Assembly: GCA_964036045.1 (NCBI GenBank)
Contig: OZ038382.1
Coordinates: forward strand, 150,982,961-151,046,960
Reading direction: 5' to 3'
DNA: 64,000 nucleotides
From: Eutreptiella sp. 'Long Island Sound 2002'
Taxonomy: Eukaryota; Euglenozoa; Euglenophyceae; Eutreptiales; Eutreptiaceae
Shown: in pieces, positions 21,690 through 31,653 of the stretch
Layout of the letters: every line of letters starts with the position of its first letter
Position numbering within the stretch: position 1 is the stretch's first letter
Program-made: the position numbers and the translations under genes
The notes under the pieces: model-generated
The model's input: the letters and a program-made list of their open reading frames with translations, nothing else
What the model was told of the DNA's origin: nothing
The model's database searches: none

Positions 21690-23330
21690 GAAATCACAAC
21701 GAAATCACTTTAATGCACATTTGTGGCTTCAAAAGTGCAAATATGGCTATTCAGGGGCACCTTTTGCACCCTCCGGACGATTATCCTGAGTAAAAGGCAT
21801 GTAGGGTCACAGTTTGTTGCTTGGCAAGCCTAACCGAGCTCTAGGGAAAAATTTCATTAATGCCAAATCACACGAAAGCACAACAACATCAATGAAATCA
21901 ACCATCGCGGGTTCAAAAGTGCAAATACAGCTGTTTGGGAGATTGTTGCCACCAAGTGTTTCTAGCACGTTGCCTAAGCCGGCTCTTTGGGTTGCCATCC
22001 AACGCGCGTTGCAATGCACGGTTTTTGCTTTGCAAGTTCTGGTGTGTGTTGTGTGTTGTGTGTGTGATATTTCATCTGCCCATAACGAGACACATGACAT
22101 GGGCAACAATCCAATTTGAAACCAGATGAGAATTTCCCCATACCTCGTTAGGTCACAAACATGATATGAGTGCAATGTGGGCAATGAAGCAATGGCAGCG
22201 CAAACACAAAGCCAGGCAATGTTCTCAAACTGCCTGAATTACGTCAATTATTACAAGTTGGAAATGTGGCAGGTTTGAGGGGGCTTTAGCATCCTCCGAT
22301 CATTTATCTTGAGCAAAGAGCATTTGGGGTCATAATTTGTGGTTTACCAAGCCTGAACCAACCTTAGGGACGAGGTTGAACAACTTGAAATCTCATGACA
22401 TCTCCCCTAAATCTACCAATACTAGAATTACTCGTTAAAAAGGGCAAATATGGCTGTTTTGAGGCAATTTTGGCACCCACCGTTCATTAATCATGAGCCA
22501 AGAGCATTTAGGGTCACATATGGTGGTTTGCGGAGGCCGAAGTAACCTTAGGAACAAGGTTGAGCACATTGAAATCTCATGATACCTCCCCTAAAGCTAC
22601 TTACACGAGAATTACATGTTAAATAGGGCAAATATGGCTGTTTTGAGGCAATTTTGGCTCCCGCCGTTCATTCATCTTGAGCCAAGAGCATTTAGGGTCA
22701 CAAATGGTGGTTTGCCAAGGCCCAACTAACCTAGGGAACAAGGTTGAGGAATTTCAAATCTCATGACACTTCCCCTAAATCTACTTATACTAGAATTAGA
22801 CGTCAAACAGGGCAAATAACGCTGTTTTGAGGCAATTTTGGCACCCACCATTGATATATCTTGATGCAAGAGCATGCAGGGTCACATATGGTGTTTTGCC
22901 AAGGCCAAGCTAACCTTAGGAACAAGGTGGAGCAATTTGAAATCTCATGATACCTCCCCTAAATCTACTTATACTAGAATTAGACGTCAAACAAGGCAAA
23001 TATGGCTGTTCTGTGGCAATTTTACGCACCCGTCGTTGATACATCTTGATTCAAGAGCATGTAGGGTGACATATGGTGTTTTGCCAAGGCCAAACTAACC
23101 TTAGCAACGAGGGTGAGCAATTTAAAATCTCATGATACCTCCCCTAAATCTACTTATGCGAGATTTACAAGTTCAAAAGGGCAAGTATGGCTGTTTCCGG
23201 GCAATTTTGGCACCCGCCACTCAATTATCTTGATGCACCACCATTCAGGGTCAAATATGGTGGTTTGCTAAGGCCAAACTAACCTTAGGGAGAACCTCGA
23301 CCCATTTGAAATCTAAAGAGACCTCCTCGA
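21690..23330. repeat. About 183-bp tandem repeats in the TIR element
   Basis: Six or more diverged units share ATCTCATGA(T/C)A(C)CTCCCCTAAAT, GGGCAAATATGGCTGTTT, CAATTTTGGCACCC and AGGGTCA(C)A. The first unit, near 21690-21960, is the most diverged. No gene is visible in them. Confidence 0.75.
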
Positions 23331-23629
23331 AATCCACTTATGCCACTTTCTTGGTGAAAAAGCGCCAAAAAAGGCCCGAAAAGGCGGTATTTTGGAAATA
23401 TCTCCCTAAAGGTTGATGGGATGATCGTCATTTGATCACAGGAGCAGGATATGATTGCCATTGGCAGATTGCGCTTCTTAAATCTGCTTAACTGCGCACA
23501 GAATTGGCACAAATCTCGCAAAATGAGCCAAAAAAGCTTGCGGCGGCGGGAAAATCGCGACCGCGGCAGTTTCTGCGATAGTCCGGCAACTGAATTTTGG
23601 GATCTGGCGACATTGTAAAATCATATGTC

Positions 23630-24351
23630 TGTGTGCAGGTCCTGGTCGCGCGCGTCGCAATGTCTGGCATTCACAGAAAAAATGAAGTTTTACATTACAA
23701 AGATTACAAGTAACAATTTTCATGTTTTTCGAAGTTCGATGAGATCGTGGATGATTTCCCTTAATTCCGGTTGCAGAAGTTCGCCCAGCGCCGCAACAAT
23801 CACGAAAAGTAAAATTTTCGACAACCCAAAGAACGCCGTCAACGACAAATCCATCAAGGCCATCAGAGCATATCCAATCGAAGCCCTACCGCCAAACTAC
23901 GTGACTGTGGCAAAAACCACAACTGACGCCAACACCACCACCTCAGAGTGTCTTATCTGATTACGATCTCCAAGCCATGTGCCACATCTCCGACTGCAAC
24001 ACTAGCCTGATCGTCAGCGACCTCCTCAGCGTAGTATCACGTTTGATTGCCGCCTGTCACGCCTCCACCACACACTCTCCCTACAACACCCAGACATGTT
24101 CTTCTCCATACGCCGATCAGCCCTACAACTACGAGCAACAAGCACGACAAGCACAATGCGCAATCACTCCAACTTCACCGAAGGCTCTTTCTCCCTACAA
24201 TTCCCAGGCATGCCCTCCTGCATTCAGCACTCACGCTCCGTACCAGAATCACATCCGTCAAGCACAGGCAAGTCAAGAACAAGCAGAAGTCTCTCTGAAC
24301 TACCGCTCAATCGCTCCAAGATGACCGGATGAAACTGGAGGCTCATAATCA
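23630..24351 (+). other. No certain gene; Ser/Thr/Pro-rich frame upstream of unknown ORF
   Basis: A plus frame (23977-24324) is open and continuous in phase with the ORF at 24352-25293, separated by TGA at 24322 and TAA at 24346. It may be the decayed N-terminal part of that protein, or noncoding. Composition is polar and low in complexity. Confidence 0.3.
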
Positions 24352-25293
24352 ACACCAACAATCTATGATGACTACATTGCCCACAAAGAACCAACCTCGC
24401 TCATACTGCCGCTCAACAACTCAAACTCATCAGCAGCAATTCCCAATGAACATGTTACTCCTCCGCCTACCAGGGACCAGCAAAACTCCCCAATCGCCAA
24501 CTCCCACATCCCAATAGCTTTTGATCAAAGCCCTGACGCCGACGCCACCGATCCCATGAACACCAACCTCCACACGCCATTAAAAGCCCTTGACACCAGT
24601 GTCGATTCAGACCAGGTTATCTATCAACCGCAACCGCCCGAGTACTTTGATTTCAGCAAAATATGGCACAAAATCAATGAAGATTACGACGCTGGACGCC
24701 AGATCATCTGCATTGGTTTCTTCAAACCCTATTTTGAATTTCGGAACACCAACCGCAAAGAGGAAGCCCAAGAGATTGCTCCCCTCAAATCAAAGGAATG
24801 GTCCTCGGTATTTGACGGAGTCAACAAAAACAACATCAAACAAGCGTCGCTCGCTGAGCTAATGAAAGCGTATCAACGACAGAGCACCTTCCATTCCAGG
24901 CATTGGCAGGATTTTGCAGCCGCTCACCAACTACCAAAGAACCCGAGGCAAGCTCCAACAAAAAGCCTCCACTCCTTTCTCGCCACCCATGGCTGTCAAG
25001 TACCAACACTGTCCATTCACTATGCGCCCTGGGTTTCCACTCCGACCTGCCCCCTCAAATCATTCCCCGGTCCCGCAGAGCCAGCCACATTCCACGGTGA
25101 AAACGACTTTGGTAGATCCTATTTTTTCAGTGCCATCACCTCCAAGAACCCCACCAGCACTCACGCCAACCTTATGATCTATGGCATCTTCTCTGATCAA
25201 CTGTTACATTCCATCATTGATGATGGGTCCTCAACTGAAGCTTCTGAAGAGCCCGAAGACCAGAACAACTACTACAGCTATAGCTCAGACTAA
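24352..25293 (+). CDS. Unknown protein next to Harbinger-like transposase remnants
   Basis: An open frame of about 313 residues; the first ATG is at 24556 (245 aa). It contains a mixed segment YFDFSKIWHKINEDYD with IICIGFFKPYFEF, a central polar region and an acidic, Tyr-rich C-terminus (YYSYSSD). No family is recognised and no Myb/SANT helix set is visible, although a partner protein would be expected beside a Harbinger transposase. Location is about 400 bp upstream of the transposase fragments on the same strand. Confidence 0.4.
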   Translation, partial: TPTIYDDYIAHKEPTSLILPLNNSNSSAAIPNEHVTPPPTRDQQNSPIANSHIPIAFDQSPDADATDPMNTNLHTPLKALDTSVDSDQVIYQPQPPEYFDFSKIWHKINEDYDAGRQIICIGFFKPYFEFRNTNRKEEAQEIAPLKSKEWSSVFDGVNKNNIKQASLAELMKAYQRQSTFHSRHWQDFAAAHQLPKNPRQAPTKSLHSFLATHGCQVPTLSIHYAPWVSTPTCPLKSFPGPAEPATFHGENDFGRSYFFSAITSKNPTSTHANLMIYGIFSDQLLHSIIDDGSSTEASEEPEDQNNYYSYSSD

Positions 25294-25686
25294 TGCTGAA
25301 CTTACAAATCTGCTAATAGGGTATTATCCTTTTGGTCGCGCTCTTTGAATATAAATATTCTTGTCACATCCTCTGGACGCCATCTCCTCGGCCTGAGTAC
25401 ATTAATCTGTCCTCAACCTTTTCTCTGAGTGATCACTTTACCCCAACTTCATCGCTTTGCCTGTTTTTGCTCTTAGTGTGCCATGAACAGCACCAGACAA
25501 CACTGGCTCATCTTCCACTATCTTTTTGTTCCCTTTTTCCTTTTGGTTTTAAAAGACCAGGTGGCCTCTACAGTCTGCAGGTAAACAATGAATTCTAGTT
25601 TGTGGCACTGCAGAATGGGGAAGGACACAACCCAACAACCCACACAACACTCCAATGGTGCCAAAGGGCAGTGATTTTCACAGTGT

Positions 25687-26745
25687 ATGTGGATTGGCCT
25701 TGCCAATGAACAGATCTTTCATCAGTTTGCCATGTTCAATATTTTGGGTACCCTGTACACTAAACTGTACAATCAAAGGATCATAGCGGATCAGCAAGGG
25801 CTACGCCTTGTCACTGCCATCCCGAGAATGGAACAATGTGGACACAGAATGAAAACCGGCGGGGAACCGCCATGCATCAGAAGAAACGGGCTCACCTGTG
25901 GGATACGTTCACGGATGTCTTTGAATGCCCATTAGAATTCCACCAACACAGTCATCCAATTCACCGTATGTGTCTGCCTTTGTCGATAGCACGCATGTGG
26001 CCATCCAGTCACCTTCGCACCCGGTAGACCGGGAGCTGTTCTGGTTCAACAAACCCACTTACCGCGGGCATGCGCTCGTGTTTAATGCCATGATCAACTG
26101 GGGGCGCGAGATCATTGCCTGCTGGTGGTGGTATCCGCCATGTGCCACCGATGCTGAGATGACGGCGGACATGGATGCATCTATTCCCTGGAACCTTTTT
26201 GGTCCTCGGCCTGACTTCCGCTTCGGTGACTGAACTTTTTTTTTGGAAAATAAATGCCTTTGGCTGAAATACCCTCTATAGTTCAGGAAGAAGCTTCAAG
26301 ACCTCAATTCATACCCACAAGGTAGGAATACAAGCCCACAAGAAGCAATGCAATGCGATCACCGAATCCTGGATAAGCGGCGTCCCCAACAGTGCGCGTT
26401 TCGGCTTAAATTAAGCCCTCATCAGCTGAAAACAAACAAAAATCAATCCGGCAGGCCCAAAAAAATAGACAAATCGACTGTCACTACAGCACTGCGGACA
26501 ACATTTTCTGCCGTGTGGCCGGGGGGGATGGCAGATTGACCTGGTTCATGGTGCATTACAACCAGATGATCAATGAAGGCCGTCATCTAGTGGAGAATGT
26601 TTTCAGCAATGTTAGGAAGTGGCGATTCTGGAACGGCCGTGATGAGGCTCCCGGGCGCCCGTATAACTGCGACTTCCTTGCCGGCCTGTTCATTTTCTGC
26701 TGTAACCTACATAACATGGAGCAGAGGTACACTGAAAGTCTATAA
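25687..26745 (+). pseudogene. Harbinger-like (DDE_4 type) transposase remnant
   Basis: Three plus-strand pieces in different frames. 25687-25935 gives a helical N-terminal part (FNILGTLYTKLYNQR). 25925-26233 gives FVDSTHVAIQSPSHP with YRGHALVFNAMINWGREII, matching the first-Asp region of DDE_4/Harbinger transposases. 26515-26745 gives YNQMINEGRHLVENVFSNVRKWR followed by FIFCCNLHNMEQRY, matching the C-terminal Glu region and tail. The second catalytic Asp region is not found; about 280 bp between 26234 and 26514 show no homology and may be an insertion. A dead copy. Confidence 0.65.
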
Positions 26746-27125
26746 CCGTACTAGTACAGGCTGCAATGATGTGATTGTCTCTTATTCTTCTCCTGCGTAT
26801 TGTGTTGTGGGGCACAGGAAGTGTTTCGTACGCAATCACGTAGCAATCATTTTCTTTTTCAAACCCCAGAATTGGTGTGCAGCAAGGCGGGTTGTCAACC
26901 TGAACAGAAACGGCACAATGGGCACGCAGGAACAGGATGAAATACCACCAAGCTCAGGAAGCAGGTAGCAATCTTCTTCTTTTTTGAAACTAATAATTTG
27001 TGTACATGAAGCGGGTGGTCAGCCGGGAAAGTCACAATAGGCATGCAGGAACAGTATGAAATACCACCGAACGCTGAATGAACGCAAAATGGACGTTTTC
27101 GTAGTGCAAACAAGCAGATGTTTTG

Positions 27126-27368
27126 GACGCTGTCGCATCCTGCCGTATCCTGCCGTATCCTGCCGTATCCTGCCGTATCTGCCGTATCCTGCCGTATCCT
27201 GCCGTATCCTGCCGTATCCTGCGTATCCTGCCGTATCCTGTCGTATCCTGCCGTATCCTGCCGTATCCTGCCGTATCCTGCCGTATCCTGCCGTATCCTG
27301 CCGTATCCTGCCGTATGGTGCCGTATCCTGCCGTATCCTGCCGTATCCTGCCGTATCCTGCCGTATCG
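27126..27368. repeat. 10-bp minisatellite (CCGTATCCTG)n, second array
   Basis: About 24 near-identical units, same orientation as 16380-16570, next to the right inverted end CGTAACAGGGAAACCC. The upstream stretch 26746-27125 has no gene. Confidence 0.9.
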
Positions 27369-27392
27369 AATACGCGTAACAGGGAAACCCTA

Positions 27393-28958
27393 TTGATACA
27401 TCCATTCATCCATCAATTCATCCATTCATATCCATTCCACTGGTGGTGTGTGCGCTGTTTTGGCGCGTGCCTTTGTATGGTAGCGCTATGCACCCGATGA
27501 ACGCCCTAGCGCTGTGGGCAATAAGCTGTTATTTGGCTGAAGTAGTGCTCCGTGCATTTTCTGTTTTGGTGTCCTTTTTCCTCGCTATCTTAGCGAGTGG
27601 CCAAGCCCTGGGCAGCGGCGTTGATGGCTTGGGACGCCACAGCGCTGATTTCGCAGCATGATTTTTTTTTCAGATGTCCTCGTGAGTGAAGTGTGAAAAG
27701 GTTGGTGTTGTATCCCCCGCATGCGAGTGGTACGTACGCGTACAGGGTGTGAATTCACAGGGTGCATATTGATGCCTGCTTCCCCATTTTCAACAGTGGT
27801 GCGTGTGTAGGCACAAATATTGCGTTATCGGTCAGTAGTTGTTGACAGGAGTGTGTAGTAAGTTGATTCTCCTCAGCTAATGGCAGATGGTGTGTGTTTC
27901 TGTGGTTCAGCGGTGTTGGGTGCTGCAAGCAGCCATGGGACAGTGTGTGCACGCATTGGTGATTATGTACATTTGATTTTTCAATATGCTCTGAAGTAAA
28001 AGCCTGATAGTTTTAGGAGCAGGATTGATATTGGCTGGCATTGGCAACTGTCGTCGGTGTTCCTCTGGCGAAAGTCTGTTTTTTTTACTTCGTTGGAATA
28101 CAGAAGTTTTTCTTTTTGCTATTTTGTTTCCTTCTTGGTGCACGGTACAGCAGTTCCAGCCTCAGGTTGTGAGCCCTGGCTGGGGGCCTGCGGCTTTGGC
28201 ATTGAGCCTTGGCTGGGCAGGATGTCTACTTTGGCACTTTCTGAGTGTCTATCTCATGCAAGTCTGATGGGCTTCCCTGCTAATATTATTTACCGTCAGC
28301 CCAATCATATCCCCCATGATTGAGCTTGCGAGGGGAGTGTAATAGGACAGTAATGCCATCAGACTTATTGTTACTCTGTCAGACTTATTGTTAATGAGGA
28401 CTGATTTCTACCTTGTCCTGTAATGTACAGCGATGGTGGGAGCGTGTGTCGCGCATCAAAGATCGCAGGCGCATATTACACGTAAGAGCATCCTGTAGAA
28501 TAGCACAGATGTTTACGGGATTTCTGTGAATGATTTTGTTTTTGATACTTTGTTATTAAATTATCATTCTTCCCTTGAACAGGAATCACTGTTTTCAAAA
28601 TGTTCTTCGTCATTTTGAGGTATGCATCGCCGTGAGGGGACTGAAGGAGTCTGGAGATCATCATGGGACTCTGAAGGATTTTGATAAACGATTTTAAACA
28701 GCAGGAGCCGTAGACGATCAAAAGAGGTTTGAGTGCGTTCGCAAACAATCACAAGACATTCAAGAAAGGACTTCAAGGATTTCCAAAAGTGGTTTTGGTT
28801 TTAGACACATCGTTGTGTGGTGAGTCAAAGTAACAGGAGTCACCCTCGGGCAAAGGAGTTGGAGTTTCGACCAAACTGAACAACGAGTTTGCAAAACATA
28901 TTTCAGAGAAGAGGACCAATACTCAGAGAGTCGATAACAAGATTATAAAAGTCTTACA
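27393..28958 (+). mobile_element. Copy B: 3' half of the split LTR element
   Basis: Reverse-complement match to about 13600-12040 of copy A. It runs from the ATTC-rich microsatellite through the internal 3' region, a polypurine tract (GCGAGGGGAG, ending 28337) and a 621-bp LTR at 28338-28958. It joins copy C (ending 16344) once the 11-kb insertion is removed. A short hydrophobic ORF (27443-27661, ending ADFAA) is conserved with copy A. Confidence 0.75.
28338..28958 (+). repeat. 3' LTR of copy B
   Basis: Starts TGTAATAGGACAG, ends GTCTTACA; 621 bp like both LTRs of copy A. GC-rich element E begins at 28959. Confidence 0.8.
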
Positions 28959-29990
28959 GCTGCTGCCGGCCGTCCAGGTGGAACCTCCACGCTGCCGTCC
29001 AGTCCCTGGTGTGCTGCCAGCGGCGCTGCACCCATTGCCAGAGGCAATAGAGGGCATGGCTTGGGTGCCAGGTGCCGCCCCCCCCGGCACGATAGCCGTC
29101 AGGGGGTCTGGGAGCTGGTCCCTGGGCAGGGGGGTGGGGCTGTCTGGCAGGGCTCCGCTCGCCCGGATCATGGAGTCGACGGCTTCCAGGCTCTAGTGGC
29201 ACTCCTTCGGGTGCGGGGTGATCTGCACCTCGTAGTAGTGGCGTCCTTTCAGCACGATCATGGCGACGCTGCTGGGGTCGCCTTTGCGTGGTGGGGGCCC
29301 TGCGCGTGCCGTCGCCGCTCCTGGTGGGTACTGCTCCACCGTGCTCCTGAGGTTGCGTCCCCTGTCGCGGGCTGTCCTGCTTTCCCATTCCGCCAGGTTT
29401 TTGTACGGTGGGATTTTGAGGATGTTGGCTCTGGGTTGCGGGGCGGCCCGTTCCGGGCCCCCGGTGCTGGGCGCGGGCCTGGGGTCTGTCGGTGGCGCTA
29501 TCAGCGTGTGCGCCCAGCCAAGTTGTTGGACTCATACGCCTCCCTGGTCCCGTGGGTTGGGGTTGAACAACCAGATCCTCGCGCCAACAAGGTCGTCCGC
29601 GATCTGCGTCCCGGGGGCGAAGAGCACCTGTAGTTGCCGCACAAAGCTCTCGATTGTTGCGGCGTGCGGCAGGGGGACCACAGCGAAGAGCCTGTTCGGT
29701 TTGACGTCCTGGAGGTGTTCCCGGAGGGCTGCCACCAGCCTGCTCGAGGGTGTGGTGGCGTGGATGTCGTAAACCTGCCCTCAGTTCCGCATCTTCAAAG
29801 GGGTCCATGTTCCTCCGTTGTGGTGGTCTGGGGGGTTGGGGGGGCATGGTCTCCTGGTCCTGGTGCAGTGTGGTGCCAGTCGGGGAGGGGTGCCCTGGGG
29901 TGGTGCTGAGGTATCCCCCAGGCACGTTCTCCGTGGAGGGCTCCCGTTGATGGGGCATCGAACAGGACGTGGCGGTGGGCGGTAAGTCAC
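28959..29990 (-). pseudogene. Degenerate ORF of element E, function unknown
   Basis: A single minus frame from 29990 down to the LTR edge is interrupted by three in-frame stops (at 29781, 29532 and near 29195). Protein-like segments are REHLQDVKPNRLFAVVPLP with FVRQLQVLFAPGTQI, IWLFNPNPRDQGG, NILKIPPYKNLAEWE and VAMIVLKGRHYYEVQITP. The first loosely resembles the xVVPxxx...W stretch of the Dam-like domains in this window, but the NPP(F/W) motif is absent. Overlapping GC-rich frames are rejected. The end is cut by the LTR of copy B. Confidence 0.35.
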
Positions 29991-30462
29991 CGGTTTCCTC
30001 AGGGCCTGAGATTGCTGTCATTTCTTCGTCCGCTCCTGGGCCGCTCTCGGCGTGCTCCCGTTGTCGCGGTGTGTCCCCCGCGCCCAGGCGGTTTGGCTGT
30101 GTTGCAGCTGGGGTGGGGAACCTCGTGGTGTACAGGCCCAGTTGGTCGGGTGGCCGGTGCCAGTGTCCGGGACCGGTGTCATCGCACCCCGCTCACGGGA
30201 GGGGGCGTTGAGGGGTTTGTCACCCAAGCCCCCGTTCGGGCCGTTGGTGGGCCGCGGCTGCCCTTGGCCGTGTGTCGGTGGCGTGCTGTCCCCATGGCAG
30301 CGGGCCGGCCGCCGACTCTGGGAGGGAGGCAGCAGACGAGTTGGACGTTCCGTTTGCTGCCTTCTGAGGGTCTGTGTGGAGCGCTGCCTGTCGCTCTCGC
30401 TCGGCTGTTGTGGGAATGGTGGGGATGTGCGCCCGTTTGGTGCAGGGCCTCTTCGACCGGCG

Positions 30463-31653
30463 TCAGGAATCCGTGGCTGATGATGTCCGTTGGGCGTTGC
30501 GGTCGTTGGGGCCTCCATGGCCTCTGTCCATACCCTCGTGGATTACGACTCGCCGTGCTGCGGGAGGCGGCGTGCGGCTGCGGCGCCAGGAGCGGCCAGG
30601 GTTCTTTGTCTGCTGGTGCCGCTCCGGCGTGCTGCCCTGCACCCCTGGGGTGTGAGGGCTGCCTTGGTCCCTCCGCGGGGCGAACGGTCGGAGGGGGCTT
30701 CTGTACGTGCCAGAGGGGGAACCCACCCCGGGTGGTGGCCCCTGGTGGCGTCCTGGGGGGTTACGGCGTGCTGCCTGTCTGGGGGGCTCCGGGACCTCTT
30801 GGGACCGTGGTTGCCGGTGGCCTGAGGCGCGTGCCTGGTAGCCTGGGGACCCAGGGATGGCCCAGATGTTGCGCCTTTGCATGGCCGTACAGATGCGCAG
30901 GACTGCGCGTTGGTGCCATTGCCAGCTTAGCCCGTTCACTTCGTCTGGGCTGTAGGCCCCCATATGCGCCATGAGCCAGGTGGCAACATAGTGCCAATGG
31001 CCGGGCTGGTCCATAGTGGTGGGGGGCGTGTGTTCTGCCCGCTGGCCAAACGTGATGTCTGCCATTGTGCGGGTTCCCTCTTCGAGGTGGCAGGACCGGG
31101 AAGTAAGCAGCCATCGGATACTGACCGCCAGGTTGAGGTTCTCTGCTGTGGTGAGCCTGTCGATCCATAGGCCCGGGTCTTGGGCCGCCGCCTGTTCGGC
31201 GTGGGCGTTGGGGAGGCGGGCGTTGCCCTCCGAGCGCGTGTAGTTCAGATGCCCCCGCCCCCAGAACGCGGTGGTCCCCGGTGGCGGGCTGGTAGGCTTG
31301 CTAGTGGTGTTGGTGCCCGCGTCCACACCCGTTCCGCTCCCTTGGGCGCTGTGCTCGTCCGGGGCCTGGTCCGCTGCCCTGCTTGCGGTCGCGGGCCCGT
31401 CATCCGTGGCCGCAGCATGCTCAGTTTTCATACCCAGGGCGGTGTAATCGCGCTGGAGGTGTGATTGGCGGGACACCGTGAGCGGTGCACCCTCTATATG
31501 GTTGCCTCGTGGCTCCGGGTGGCCGCGCGGGGCAGCCGGTGCCGGGTCCGTGTGGGGGTCACTCCTGCAGGACTCCACGAAGGCATTGAAAGAGTCTTCG
31601 TCGTTGTTTTGCCCGCCAGGCGACGTTTCCCTGTCCGCTGCGCGCTTGGGCAT
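30463..31653 (-). CDS. AVLRI-motif protein of element E
   Basis: 396 residues from ATG 31653, only 22 nt after the stop of the preceding ORF. The N-terminal half is polar and disordered. A globular segment (about residues 160-275) has LWIDRLTTAENLNLAVSIRW, WHYVATWLMAHM and AVLRICTAMQRRNIW; the C-terminus is Pro/Arg-rich. The globular segment aligns by eye with the end of ORF B of element D: the same AVLRI, the same distance to an N-x-W, and matching hydrophobic spacing before it. This indicates homology and selection on the protein in at least two elements. Family unknown. The basic tail could bind nucleic acid. Confidence 0.5.
   Translation of the reverse strand: MPKRAADRETSPGGQNNDEDSFNAFVESCRSDPHTDPAPAAPRGHPEPRGNHIEGAPLTVSRQSHLQRDYTALGMKTEHAAATDDGPATASRAADQAPDEHSAQGSGTGVDAGTNTTSKPTSPPPGTTAFWGRGHLNYTRSEGNARLPNAHAEQAAAQDPGLWIDRLTTAENLNLAVSIRWLLTSRSCHLEEGTRTMADITFGQRAEHTPPTTMDQPGHWHYVATWLMAHMGAYSPDEVNGLSWQWHQRAVLRICTAMQRRNIWAIPGSPGYQARASGHRQPRSQEVPEPPRQAARRNPPGRHQGPPPGVGSPSGTYRSPLRPFAPRRDQGSPHTPGVQGSTPERHQQTKNPGRSWRRSRTPPPAARRVVIHEGMDRGHGGPNDRNAQRTSSATDS

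Larger units (their letters stand above)
20540..23629. mobile_element. TIR DNA element, long form
   Basis: Starts CACATAGGATTTTATGACGTC and ends TGTAAAATCATATGTC, imperfect inverted ends that match the short element at 45750-46289. The left part has three 190-bp tandem units, the right part has six or more units of about 183 bp, and between them lies a Penelope-like RT fragment. No transposase is encoded, so it is non-autonomous. Flanking trinucleotides do not match in this copy. Assignment to a superfamily is not possible; CACTA-like or Harbinger-like are options because of the CAC start and apparent 3-bp duplication in the short copy. Confidence 0.6.
16345..27392. mobile_element. 11-kb insertion splitting the LTR element
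   Basis: The left end has GGGGTTTCCCTAATACG (from 16352) followed by a CGTATCCTGC minisatellite. The right end has CGTAACAGGGAAACCCT (to 27391), preceded by the same minisatellite. The outer 16-17 bp are inverted repeats of each other with mismatches, while the minisatellites are in direct orientation. Inside lie satellites, a RING gene, a TIR transposon and Harbinger-like remnants. I cannot tell whether this is one large element or several events. No clean target duplication is visible. Confidence 0.55.

Noticed and set aside
27126-27368. Regular short repeats considered as a CRISPR array
   Set aside because: The units are 10 bp, contiguous and lack unique spacers. It is a minisatellite in a eukaryotic context.
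27019-27409. ORFs with repeated GYGRIRQDTA peptides
   Set aside because: Translation of the 10-bp minisatellite in several frames on both strands; no independent evidence of coding.
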